From: an uncultured Oscillospiraceae bacterium
GTDB taxonomy: Bacteria > Bacillota > Clostridia > Oscillospirales > Oscillospiraceae
Reading direction: 5' to 3'
Length of the DNA: 64,000 nucleotides
Assembly: GCA_947169975.1 (NCBI GenBank)
Contig: CAMVRT010000001.1
Location: 172,812-236,811 of the forward strand
The stretch's first letter is position 1. The number at the start of each line of letters is the position of its first letter. Shown here piece by piece: positions 43,079-50,711 of the stretch. The notes below the pieces were generated by a model. The model had not been told where the DNA came from. It did not search any database and saw only the letters and a list, made by a program, of their open reading frames with translations. The translations under genes were made by a program, and so were the position numbers.

Positions 43079-43096
43079 GCGGAGAGGATTCTCCGC
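43079..43096. repeat. GCGGAGA hairpin
   Basis: Stem GCGGAGA / TCTCCGC with loop GGAT, related to the hairpins at 41257 and 42144, just before the first 119-bp direct repeat. Confidence 0.5.
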
Positions 43097-43116
43097 CGAT
43101 ATTTTCATATATTCCT

Positions 43117-43235
43117 GGCAACATATTGGCAACAAAAAATCGGATAGCCCATATCCGATGGAGAATACAGATAAACAAAACACTCAGTACCATATCGCCC
43201 ATATAAAACTGTTTAAGTAAAGCTTAGCAGGAGCG
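43117..43235 (+). repeat. 119-bp direct repeat flanking the CBASS operon, copy 1
   Basis: Begins GGCAACATATTGGCAACAAA and contains the inverted pair ATCGGATA / TATCCGAT. It differs from copy 2 (46109-46227) at about six positions, same length. Upstream of the CBASS operon. Confidence 0.92.
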
Positions 43236-43310
43236 ATTGATTGAGGATGGTAAAATGGTTTACAAGAAAGATTAAAATCATTCTGATTTCAAATGAGAGG
43301 CGAGGAGTTA

Positions 43311-44456
43311 ATGGGCAGAAATAAAGCGCCATCCGAAAACACAGTTAGAATGTTGTGCAGTAAGTCGGCAGGAATGTGTGAATTTGAGGGATGTAACAAA
43401 AGACTGTTTTTCGATGGTGTTACATTGTCGAAGTTTAACAACGCATATGTAGCTCATATTATTGCTTCAAGCGCAAAAGGCCCTCGTGGTGATAAAACAC
43501 TTTCTCCGCTGCTTTCTGATAAACTAGAGAATCTAATGCTTATGTGCGCAGATCATCACAAGCTGATAGATAATCCTACAACTGGTCCCAGAGATTATCC
43601 TGTTGAACGGCTAAAGGAAATGAAACGAGCACATGAGGAGAAAATTGAAAAGATATGCGGTCTGTTCAATGTTCCTAAAACCGAAGTGGTATGCTTTTCT
43701 TCTCCTATCAAGGGAATTACTGCAGTTGATATTGACTATGATTTGGCAGCAAAAGCAGTTTTGCCAAACAAGCAACCTGGTTCATCTTATGGCATTAATC
43801 TGCAGGTAAAATCAGTCTATCCTTACACATCAAAAGAGTACTGGGATGATTGTTGGGCACAACTGAAAGCTTCATTTGACTTATATATGAAAAACCCAAT
43901 TATACAACGTGGCAATGCAGATTTTTCTGTTTTTTCAGTTGCTCCTATTCCTTTGATCATAAAACTGGGAGAATTGATGGGCGATAAACTTCCTTGCGAT
44001 GTTTATCAAAAAACGAGGTTTCCAGACACGTGGGAATGGCAAGCAAAAGAACTCACAAACAACTTCGTCGTAGATGTAGAAAAGACTGATGCATCCAATG
44101 GTATTGTTGCGCTTAATATTTCATTGACTAATGATATAAACAATGATCGAATTCTTAGTGTGGGAGAATTTGAGGCGATATATAGAATCAAGGCAATCAC
44201 AACCGGTGTAGATTGCATTAAGAGTGTCGAAGATTTAAGTGCTTTTTGGCATACATATCAAGGCGTTTTGGATGAAATTCTGAACAAACATGGCACAGGA
44301 TGTCAAATTCATTTGTTCCCAGCCATGCCAGTATCAGCAGCTTTTGAAGTTGGTAGAAGATATATGTTAAACACTCATCCAAGTGTAACAATCTTCGATG
44401 AAAACAACGGCTTTTTTGAAACATTAAAAATGGGAGTAAATACTGATGACAGATAA
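43311..44456 (+). CDS. CBASS effector Cap5-like HNH-SAVED nuclease
   Basis: 381 residues from the ATG at 43311 (GAGGAGTTA upstream). The N-terminal HNH domain has CEFEGCNKRLFFDG, AHIIASSAKGPRGD and LMCADHHKLID (residues about 20-90). The C-terminal half is a SAVED domain, best seen in IHLFPAMPVSAAFEVGRRYM and HPSVTIFDENNGFFETL near the end. In Cap5 the SAVED part binds the cyclic nucleotide made by the CD-NTase, and the HNH part then cuts DNA. The next gene overlaps its end by 11 bp. AT-rich, unlike the host. Confidence 0.9.
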   Translation: MGRNKAPSENTVRMLCSKSAGMCEFEGCNKRLFFDGVTLSKFNNAYVAHIIASSAKGPRGDKTLSPLLSDKLENLMLMCADHHKLIDNPTTGPRDYPVERLKEMKRAHEEKIEKICGLFNVPKTEVVCFSSPIKGITAVDIDYDLAAKAVLPNKQPGSSYGINLQVKSVYPYTSKEYWDDCWAQLKASFDLYMKNPIIQRGNADFSVFSVAPIPLIIKLGELMGDKLPCDVYQKTRFPDTWEWQAKELTNNFVVDVEKTDASNGIVALNISLTNDINNDRILSVGEFEAIYRIKAITTGVDCIKSVEDLSAFWHTYQGVLDEILNKHGTGCQIHLFPAMPVSAAFEVGRRYMLNTHPSVTIFDENNGFFETLKMGVNTDDR

Positions 44457-45603
44457 AGAACAATTATTGGAAAAATATCTTCTCAAAATAGCTGAGAACT
44501 TAGATATCTCTACCACGATGAGAGAAAAAGCTGAAAACAGCTATCGTTCTGTTGGGGAATGGCTCGGCGATTGCGACGTTAATTCAGATATAAAAATCAT
44601 GCCGCAAGGTTCATTTTACTTAGGAACAGTAATCCGTCCAGTATCAGACGAAGACGAATATGATATTGATTTGGTTTGCTTACTAAAGAATGCTATAGGC
44701 AAAAGTGAAGCAGAAATCAAAAAAATCGTAGGTGATCGGCTGAAAGAACACAAAACATACTCCTCCATGCTTGAACCCGAAGGAAAGCGTTGCTGGACTC
44801 TTTGCTATGAAGAATTTCACATGGATATTCTTCCTTGTGTTCCGAATTATCGTTATTATATTGAGCCTTATTTAACAGAAATTAAGCTCACTCACAAACT
44901 TGATAGTGGTAGATATATCCCCAAATACAGCAATCCATATAAATATCATGAGTGGTTTGAAGAAAGAATGCGTGTGAGACTTGATGAGGTCAAGAAGGAT
45001 TTTTCGGTTAGAAATCAAGTCGAAGTTAGCAAAGTTCCGCTTTATAAAGTGAAAACTCCGCTGCAACGTGCGATTCAAATATTAAAACGTCATAGAGATA
45101 TTATGTATGACAAGTTACCGGAAGCCCGAAAGGACAATGCCCCGATATCCATTATCATCACCACATTGGCGGCTCAGGCATATAACAACGAAGTCAATAT
45201 TTATGAAGCTCTAAGTAACATAGTCGAAAATATGTCTAAATTCATAAACCGATCTGGCGATACATTTATCATTGCAAATCCTGTAATGCCAGAAGAAAAT
45301 TTTGCTGATAAATGGAACGAAAATCCAGAGAAGGCACGAGAGTTTTTCAGATGGTTAGAATCGGCACGAACGGCTATTTTAACTGCTCCGATAAATGCGC
45401 AAGGACTTCATAAGGTGTCGGAAGCACTTGAGGTTTGCTTCGGTCGAAATATTGTGAGACGTTCTCTTGCTGATGATGGACATGACACCAAAATTGCCCG
45501 TGAAAACAAAACGCTGTATGTGGACGGACTAACTGGCGGGTTGAAAACAACACCATCTCAAACCACGAAAAAAGTAGGGGGACACACTTTCTTTGGCAAC
45601 TAA
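44446..45603 (+). CDS. CBASS CD-NTase (cGAS/DncV-like nucleotidyltransferase)
   Basis: 385 residues. The polymerase-beta-type active site is present: MPQGSFYLGTVIRP with the GS motif near residue 52, then DEYDIDLVCLL with the DxD pair, and FHMDILPCV with the third acidic residue. The family makes cyclic di- or trinucleotides on phage infection. GGGAG precedes the ATG, and it is overlapped by both neighbours (11 bp each), so the three proteins are made in fixed proportion. The clade, and so the product nucleotide, cannot be told by eye. The C-terminus (GGLKTTPSQTTKKVGGHTFFGN) is the flexible tail on which E2/E1-type Cap2 acts in known systems. Confidence 0.92.
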   Translation: MTDKEQLLEKYLLKIAENLDISTTMREKAENSYRSVGEWLGDCDVNSDIKIMPQGSFYLGTVIRPVSDEDEYDIDLVCLLKNAIGKSEAEIKKIVGDRLKEHKTYSSMLEPEGKRCWTLCYEEFHMDILPCVPNYRYYIEPYLTEIKLTHKLDSGRYIPKYSNPYKYHEWFEERMRVRLDEVKKDFSVRNQVEVSKVPLYKVKTPLQRAIQILKRHRDIMYDKLPEARKDNAPISIIITTLAAQAYNNEVNIYEALSNIVENMSKFINRSGDTFIIANPVMPEENFADKWNENPEKAREFFRWLESARTAILTAPINAQGLHKVSEALEVCFGRNIVRRSLADDGHDTKIARENKTLYVDGLTGGLKTTPSQTTKKVGGHTFFGN

Positions 45604-46069
45604 AGGACGATATTATAGAAATCCACCGCTGACCCTAATACAGCAAAAGGTCGCTCTCTGTGCAGTATACAAAGGTGGAAACTGTAGTATCGATAAGAAG
45701 AAAAACCAGTTGTTTTGGACCGGTAAAATAAAGCCTACAGCTCTGTCTAAAGAATATACTGTGGTTTTAGTATATCATCCTGGCAAAAACCCGAAAGTTT
45801 GGGTGATTGGCGATGAATTAGAAAAACTGGATGATGCTAACTTTCCACATAAATTCGATATCGATGCTGAAAATAAGATGGTGCGCATTTGCCTGTACAG
45901 ATACTCTGAGTTTAGTTCGTCCAAACTATTAGCCAACACTATCATTCCCTGGACGATAGAATGGTTGTATTACTACGAACTCTGGCTCGCTACAGGTGAA
46001 TGGTTAGGCGGTGGAGAGCACCCCGAGATTGGCAAACCTAAAACCGAGGACACAAGCGAAGATCAATAG
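45593..46069 (+). CDS. E2-like Cap2-short protein of type II-short CBASS
   Basis: 158 residues starting at a TTG (GGGGG upstream at a long spacing). The pattern FPHKFDI ... MVRICLYRYSEF ... IIPWTIEWLYYYELWLATGEW is that of bacterial E2-like proteins of CBASS; the candidate catalytic residue is Cys100 in ICLY. No E1 or JAB protein is encoded beside it, which matches the type II-short layout where the E2 works alone to conjugate or prime the CD-NTase. It overlaps the CD-NTase gene by 11 bp. Confidence 0.85.
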   Translation: MATKGRYYRNPPLTLIQQKVALCAVYKGGNCSIDKKKNQLFWTGKIKPTALSKEYTVVLVYHPGKNPKVWVIGDELEKLDDANFPHKFDIDAENKMVRICLYRYSEFSSSKLLANTIIPWTIEWLYYYELWLATGEWLGGGEHPEIGKPKTEDTSEDQ

Positions 46070-46108
46070 GAAATACTAAAAAAGCATATGCTGTTTTTGC
46101 CTATCCAT

Positions 46109-46227
46109 GGCAACATATTGGCAACAAAAAATCGGATAGCCCATATCCGATGGAGAATTCAGATAATCAAAACACTCAGTACCATATCGCCCATACAAAA
46201 CTGTTTAAGTCAAGCTTTCCAGGAGCG
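46109..46227 (+). repeat. 119-bp direct repeat flanking the CBASS operon, copy 2
   Basis: Same sequence as 43117-43235 apart from about six substitutions, same orientation. Together they enclose the CBASS operon as a 2.9-kb cassette. Confidence 0.92.
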
Positions 46228-46270
46228 TTTGTAAGTCAGTGTTTTGTTAAAATAGCAGTATTAGTCCCAA

Positions 46271-46311
46271 ACAGAGAGGATGTAACTCATTCCACGTTAC
46301 ATCCTCTCTGT
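46271..46311. repeat. Perfect 16-bp hairpin near the right end
   Basis: ACAGAGAGGATGTAAC and its exact complement with a 9-base loop. No T-run, so a simple terminator is unlikely. Confidence 0.7.
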
Positions 46312-46451
46312 ATGTCCATCTTGTGGTGCAATCCGTCCTGTGATATAATTAAAACGGTAGTGTCTATTGGGAAACGAGGGTCCAACCGACAATTTGAGAA
46401 ACTCACCATAATTACGCGACTTTTTATATTTGTGCTTTCGACCACAGAGAC

Positions 46452-46572
46452 AAAAATAAGGTGGAATTTTTCCCGATTGCGCACATGAATCAGGTCTCAA
46501 ACTTCTGTATGCGCTTTTGGGCCAAAACGCGCAAACCGTTGTGGCACAACGACTTTCCTTTGTTTGGTATAC
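46452..46572 (-). repeat. Right end of the island (inverted terminal repeat)
   Basis: Read on the minus strand it starts GTATACCAAACAAAGGAAA and continues with TTGTGCCACAACGGTTTGC, CATGTGCGCAATCGG and AAAATTCCACCTTATTTTTG, parallel to the left end. The outer GTATAC is followed on the plus strand by host GGACAGCC. Confidence 0.75.
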
Positions 46573-46831
46573 GGACAGCCTCGACTGGAAGGACTACGAC
46601 GCGGACACGATCTACAACCGGGTCACGTCCCAGGTGGGCCCGGGGAGCATCGTGCTGTTCCACAACGCCGCCCTCCACACACCGGAGGCCCTGCCGCGGA
46701 TTCTGGATAAGCTGATCAGCGACGGCTACACGGTGGTTCCCATCTCCCAGCTCATCTACACCGGGGAATACACCATCGACCACACCGGCCGCCAGTATGC
46801 CGCCGCGGCCACGGAAAAGCCGGGTGCATAA
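46573..46831 (+). pseudogene. pdaB: PdaB-like polysaccharide deacetylase, 3' part
   Basis: Continues the deacetylase of 8856-9406: DSLDWKDYDADTIYNRV, then GPGSIVLFHNAALHTPEALP (the C-terminal histidine motif FHN) and GYTVVPISQLIYTGEY, ending at a normal stop. No start codon or ribosome site belongs to this part. The open frame extends back into the island by chance. Joined at GTGGA + CAGCC, the whole gene would encode about 270 residues with a complete NodB barrel, so no mutation other than the insertion is visible. A convergent terminator follows. Confidence 0.9.
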
Positions 46832-46835
46832 ATGA

Positions 46836-46867
46836 CAGTCCCTCCCGTCACTTGTCGGGAGGGACTG
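46836..46867. terminator. Bidirectional terminator between deacetylase and dinB
   Basis: Stem CAGTCCCTCCCG / CGGGAGGGACTG with an 8-base loop, followed by CCGGTTTT. Confidence 0.8.
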
Positions 46868-46874
46868 CCGGTTT

Positions 46875-48089
46875 TCAGCTGTGCTTTCTCATATACTCCA
46901 CGGTTTTGTGGAGCGTATCTGCCTGATAGATTTGCTCCAGATGCCCCGCAAAATCGAGGCCGTATCGCTGCCCCAGATCATCCAGCAGCTTCCGGAGCTC
47001 CGTCTCTTTCCGGAGAGCGGAATCCTCCAGAAGGTCATCCAAACGCAGCTGTGCTTCCTCCTCATCGGACAGGTTGTAAATGCTCACACCGATCAGACGG
47101 ACGGAGCGATGATCCACCTGATCCAGCATCTGCGCCGCGGTCCGGTAGATTTCAACCGCGGAGTCTGTGGAGAACACCCCCCGTGAGCGGGAGATCGCCT
47201 TCATGTCCGCGTAGGTCAGCTTCAACGTCACGCCTTTTCCGTGGAGGCCGACGCGTCTGGCCCGGCGGTCCACGCAAAGCGCCAAAAGGAGGAGGACGTC
47301 CTTCAGATAGTCATAATTCACCACGTCCTTCTGGAACGTGACCTCCCGGCCGATGGATTTGGCGTCCTCCGGCCGGTAGGGCGTCACCTTCCGGTCGTCG
47401 ATCCCCGCGGCAAGCCGTGTGATCCACTGTCCCTGCTTTCCCAGCAGACGGACAACGTCCTCCTGCCGTTCCCGGATATCACGGACGGTGCGGATGCCGC
47501 TGGCATACAGCTTCTCCGCCGTCTTCTGCCCCACCGTGTAAAGCGCCCGCACGTCCCGGTCGATGATCAATTCGATAAATTCCTCCGGCGTGCGGATCTC
47601 ATAGTAGCCTCCCGGCTTCTTTTCCTCGCTGGCAGTCTTGGCCGCCGTTTTGGAGTAGGCCACGCCGACGGAACAGCTCAAACCCAGTTCATCGCGGATC
47701 CGGCGCTTGATTTCATGGCCGATCTCCCTGGCGCCGTCAAAATCACCGGAGCGTTCCTTCACGTCCAGATACGCCTCGTCAAAGGCAATGGCCTCCAGCG
47801 CGGTGGCATAGCTGCCCCAGATCTCATGAAGTTGAGCCGACACCGCTTTGTATTTCTCCATATGCGGGTGCATATAGATCCCGTTGGGGCACAGACGGTA
47901 CGCCTCTTTGATATTCATGGCGGAGTGGACGCCGTATTTCCGGGCCTCATAGCTGCATGTCGCCACAACGCCGCGCTCGCTGGGCAGGGAGCCGATGATC
48001 AGCGGCTTGCCCCGCAGGGACGGATCGTCCCGGATTTCCACGGCGGCGAAGAAGGCATCCATATCCACATGTATGATGATCTGATCCAC
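46875..48089 (-). CDS. dinB: DNA polymerase IV (Y-family)
   Basis: 404 residues from a GTG at 48089, chosen for AAAGGAGGCGGAGACG upstream; a longer frame up to 48203 has no homology. Palm motifs: IIHVDMDAFFAAVE at the N-terminus, CSYEARKYGVHSAM, and AFDEAYLDV (usually S-x-DE). The little finger contains GREVTFQKDV, a usual DinB pattern. Error-prone translesion synthesis is the known role. A lysine- and arginine-containing C-terminus follows (LDFAGHLEQIYQAD) without an obvious clamp motif. Convergent with the deacetylase gene. No LexA-type operator was recognised. Confidence 0.93.
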   Translation of the reverse strand: MDQIIIHVDMDAFFAAVEIRDDPSLRGKPLIIGSLPSERGVVATCSYEARKYGVHSAMNIKEAYRLCPNGIYMHPHMEKYKAVSAQLHEIWGSYATALEAIAFDEAYLDVKERSGDFDGAREIGHEIKRRIRDELGLSCSVGVAYSKTAAKTASEEKKPGGYYEIRTPEEFIELIIDRDVRALYTVGQKTAEKLYASGIRTVRDIRERQEDVVRLLGKQGQWITRLAAGIDDRKVTPYRPEDAKSIGREVTFQKDVVNYDYLKDVLLLLALCVDRRARRVGLHGKGVTLKLTYADMKAISRSRGVFSTDSAVEIYRTAAQMLDQVDHRSVRLIGVSIYNLSDEEEAQLRLDDLLEDSALRKETELRKLLDDLGQRYGLDFAGHLEQIYQADTLHKTVEYMRKHS

Positions 48090-48185
48090 CGTCTCCGCCT
48101 CCTTTCCGGTGAAATCCGTTACATCGTATCCTGCCTGTGCTGCTCTCCCCACGTGCAGAGCTGGTCCAGCACGGTCATCAGGGCG

Positions 48186-48314
48186 ATGATCCAGTATAAG
48201 CATAATTCACAAGGATTTGTTACCGTGTCCATTCAGGAGGGCGAGGTTCGTCCCGCAGACGATCCATATTGGTCTACCCCGGAGGGACAGTTCTTCGATG
48301 AAACCGGCGGTTAA
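48186..48314 (+). CDS. Possible 42-residue protein
   Basis: Encodes a plausible acidic peptide (FVTVSIQEGEVRPADDPYW, ending in EGQFFDETGG) but without a clear ribosome site. It could be a short gene or a 3' remnant of a lost gene. No family is recognised. Confidence 0.2.
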   Translation: MIQYKHNSQGFVTVSIQEGEVRPADDPYWSTPEGQFFDETGG

Positions 48315-48378
48315 ACGCAAAAGCTGCGCTCCCCTCCGGATACCGGGCCTTCCTATTACATACCCGCAGAACCCCTCA

Positions 48379-48418
48379 GCATAATACCCCTCCCGCCACG
48401 CGGGAGGGGTATTATGCT
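48379..48418. terminator. Hairpin between a small reading frame and the membrane protein gene
   Basis: Stem GCATAATACCCCTCCCG and its complement with a 5-base loop. Same CTCCCG / CGGGAG family as other terminators of this chromosome. It ends the gene at 48425 on the minus strand. Confidence 0.65.
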
Positions 48419-48424
48419 ATTTGT

Positions 48425-48802
48425 TCAATCCCTCTTTTTCACCAGCGCAATTCGTTCTGCGACCAGGAGGGCATCAACCACATACACGAGTATCACTGCG
48501 CACAAAGATAGTTTTGGCATATGAACGCTCCGAAGAGCGATCTCTCGGGCGGCGATCCACATACCGGGAAGCGCGAGAATCAGGTCGAAAAAGTGCAGCC
48601 ATTTCTTTGTATTGACCTTTTCTCTGCGCAGAAACGCTTTGCTGAGCAGACAGTCCGCAAGCAGGAGTACCGCACAGAGTACGCCAGAAAGGATTATTTC
48701 TCTGACATTTACGTCATAATACCAAATCATCAGAGCCAGAACAGATGCCTGGAGCATGACGTTTGTCACAATGTGAACCAGCACCGCAAAAAAGGCCTTC
48801 AA
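48425..48802 (-). CDS. Small integral membrane protein
   Basis: 125 residues with four hydrophobic stretches: about 3-27 (FFAVLVHIVTNVMLQASVLAL), 34-52 (IILSGVLCAVLLLADCLL), 70-85 (FDLILALPGMWIAA) and 95-117 (LSLCAVILVYVVDALLV). It ends in a basic tail (RIALVKKRD). No family is recognised. Single gene between hairpins at 48379 and 48958. Its lower GC than neighbouring hydA is unremarkable for a membrane protein. Confidence 0.65.
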   Translation of the reverse strand: MKAFFAVLVHIVTNVMLQASVLALMIWYYDVNVREIILSGVLCAVLLLADCLLSKAFLRREKVNTKKWLHFFDLILALPGMWIAAREIALRSVHMPKLSLCAVILVYVVDALLVAERIALVKKRD

Positions 48803-48957
48803 CTTATTTCACATCCTTTGCCCTGTCACCGGAAACCGCAGAGAGCTGTTCTTCGCCCGCCTCTCGTTTTGTCGCTTTGTTGTGTGATATTGTATAGTAG
48901 TTCCCCGCCTCTGTCAAGGTCGGCTTTGCCGCCTTCGGACACGCTTTTTATATAGCA

Positions 48958-48986
48958 CAATCCCTCCCGCATGGCGGGAGGGATTG
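48958..48986 (-). terminator. Terminator of the hydABC operon
   Basis: Stem CAATCCCTCCCGC / GCGGGAGGGATTG with a 3-base loop, 19 bp downstream of the hydA stop on the minus strand. Confidence 0.8.
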
Positions 48987-49004
48987 TTGTTGATCAGGCG
49001 ATTA

Positions 49005-50708
49005 TTACTTCTTCTTGCCGTAGTGGACGTGGAGCAGCTCGTGGTTGCGGCCGTTCAGCACGCCGGCATACAACTCCTTGATGATGGGGTTGCGCTCGGA
49101 GCTCTTGATGAGGGAGGAGCGATCCACCTCATACAGGCCCTCGGCGCGGATATCCTTCTGGCGCTTCAGGCCGTGGGGCTGACCGGCGCCGCCGACGCAG
49201 CCGCCGCGGCAGGTCATGACCTCCACCAGGTCGTAGTAGGCCTCGCCCGCCTCGATCTGCTTGATGAGCTTCTGGGCGTTGATCAGGCCATGGACCACGG
49301 CAACGCGGATATTGGTCTCGCCCACCTGGAAGGTGGCGGTGCGCATCTCATCGGTGCCGCGCAGGCCGCTGTACTGGATCTCCTGCAGGGCGTTGCGGGA
49401 CTTGTCGGGCATGCAGTAGCGGACTACAGCCTCGGCCACGCCGCCGGTGGTGCCGAAAATCGTAGCGGCGCCGGTGCCGATGCCGAAGGGCAGATCCGGG
49501 GACAGGCCCTCGATCTGGTTGAACTGCACGCCGGCCTCGTTGATCATGTTGATCAGCTCCTGAGTGGTCAGCACCAGATCCACGTCGGGCTTGCCGTCGT
49601 GGGTAAACTCATCCCGGGCCGCCTCCATCTTCTTGGCGGTGCAGGGCATGATGGCAATGTGATAGGTCTCACGGCCATCCTCGGCGTCCTTGGCGGCATA
49701 ACGGTCACGCAGGACGGCGGCGAACATCTCCATGGGGGACTTGCAGGAAGAAATGTGCTTGAGGTACTTGGGATTCTCGAACTCCAGATACTTGACCCAG
49801 GCGGGGCAGCAGCTGGTGAACATGGGGAACGGGCCGCCCTTCTTCAGGCGCTCCAGGAACTCGTTGGCCTCCTCGATAACGGTCAGGTCCGCACCGAAGG
49901 TGGTGTCGTACACCTCATCGGCGCCCATGATCTTCAGAGCGGTGACGATCTTGTCAATGACGTTGGCGCCGTTGGACAGGCCGAAGGCCTCACCCACAGC
50001 CACGCGGACGGCGGGAGCGATCTGAACCACAACGCGCTTCTTGGGGTTGTGGAGAGCGCGCCAGGCCAGACCGATGGAGTTGAAAACGGTGATGGCGCCG
50101 GTGCCGCAGACGGCGGAGCACTGACCGCAGCTGATGCAGTGGGTGTCCTTCAGCTGGCGGCCGAAGGCGGGCATCACCTGCAGGTTGGAGCCGCGGAAGG
50201 CGAAGTTGAGGATGCCCATGCCCTGGACTTCCTCGCAGACGCGGACACAGTCGCCGCAGAGGATGCACTTGTTGGGATCGCGCACCACGGCGGGAGAGGT
50301 GTTGTCGATGTCATAGTGGGGGCGGGTGTCGGCGAAGCGGACGCGGCGGATACCGAACTGGAGAGCCAGACGCTGCAGGGTGCAGGCGTTGTTCTTCTCG
50401 CAGGTGGTGCAGTCGCGGCAGTGGCTGGCCAGCATCAGCTCCAGGTTGACCCGGCGATGCTTCAGCAGGCGGGCGGTGTTGGTGCGGATGCGCATGCCGT
50501 CACGGGGCTCCATGGAGCAGCTGGCGTCGATCTTGCCGGTAGCCTCGTCCTCCACCACGCACATACGGCAGGCGCCGTACACGGACAGGTCGGAATAGTA
50601 GCAGAACGTGGGCATGTCGATGTTGGCCTTGCGGATCACCGCCAGAACGTTCTTTTCACCGTCGAAGGGCACACGCAGGCCGTCGATATACATAATTCCC
50701 TTTGCCAT
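49005..50708 (-). CDS. hydA: [FeFe] hydrogenase catalytic subunit HydA
   Basis: 567 residues. N-terminal [2Fe-2S] ferredoxin domain (FCYYSDLSVYGACRMC), the His-containing cluster HCRDCTTCEKNNAC, two [4Fe-4S] sites (CILCGDCVRVC and CISCGQCSAVC), then the H-cluster motifs TSCCPAW, MPCTAKKME and EVMTCRGGCVGGAGQP (the last with R where many have P). Group A, with the cofactor-binding cysteines all present. With HydB and HydC it makes the electron-bifurcating enzyme that couples NADH and ferredoxin to hydrogen (family knowledge). Three bases after hydB; first gene of the operon is hydC. Confidence 0.96.
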   Translation of the reverse strand: MAKGIMYIDGLRVPFDGEKNVLAVIRKANIDMPTFCYYSDLSVYGACRMCVVEDEATGKIDASCSMEPRDGMRIRTNTARLLKHRRVNLELMLASHCRDCTTCEKNNACTLQRLALQFGIRRVRFADTRPHYDIDNTSPAVVRDPNKCILCGDCVRVCEEVQGMGILNFAFRGSNLQVMPAFGRQLKDTHCISCGQCSAVCGTGAITVFNSIGLAWRALHNPKKRVVVQIAPAVRVAVGEAFGLSNGANVIDKIVTALKIMGADEVYDTTFGADLTVIEEANEFLERLKKGGPFPMFTSCCPAWVKYLEFENPKYLKHISSCKSPMEMFAAVLRDRYAAKDAEDGRETYHIAIMPCTAKKMEAARDEFTHDGKPDVDLVLTTQELINMINEAGVQFNQIEGLSPDLPFGIGTGAATIFGTTGGVAEAVVRYCMPDKSRNALQEIQYSGLRGTDEMRTATFQVGETNIRVAVVHGLINAQKLIKQIEAGEAYYDLVEVMTCRGGCVGGAGQPHGLKRQKDIRAEGLYEVDRSSLIKSSERNPIIKELYAGVLNGRNHELLHVHYGKKK

Positions 50709-50711
50709 GGC

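Larger units (their letters stand above)
46070..46451. other. Right-end non-coding region of the island
   Basis: Contains direct repeat copy 2, a perfect 16-bp hairpin at 46271-46311 and unassigned AT-rich DNA up to the subterminal repeats. A possible promoter-like GATATAAT occurs at 46341. No gene. Confidence 0.5.
9407..46572. mobile_element. 37.2-kb genomic island inserted in the pdaB-like gene
   Basis: The two halves of the deacetylase gene lie outside these limits and join in frame as GTGGA + CAGCC (codons for V-D-S). The left junction reads GTGGA then TGTATACCATACAACGG; the right reads TTTGGTATAC then GGACAGCC, so GGA is present on both sides. The ends are imperfect inverted repeats. 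Inside are a serine recombinase, two overlapping tyrosine-recombinase-like genes, three helicase or polymerase-type genes, a type III restriction-modification operon and a CBASS operon. No relaxase, coupling protein or VirB4-like ATPase was seen, so it would need help to conjugate, or moves otherwise. Base composition changes sharply along it (high GC at 14-20 kb, AT-rich at 26-28 and 43-46 kb), which suggests several acquisitions. Confidence 0.85.

Noticed and set aside
9407..46572. Integrative conjugative element
   Set aside because: No relaxase, coupling protein, VirB4-like ATPase or other transfer gene could be recognised, so it is described only as a genomic island.
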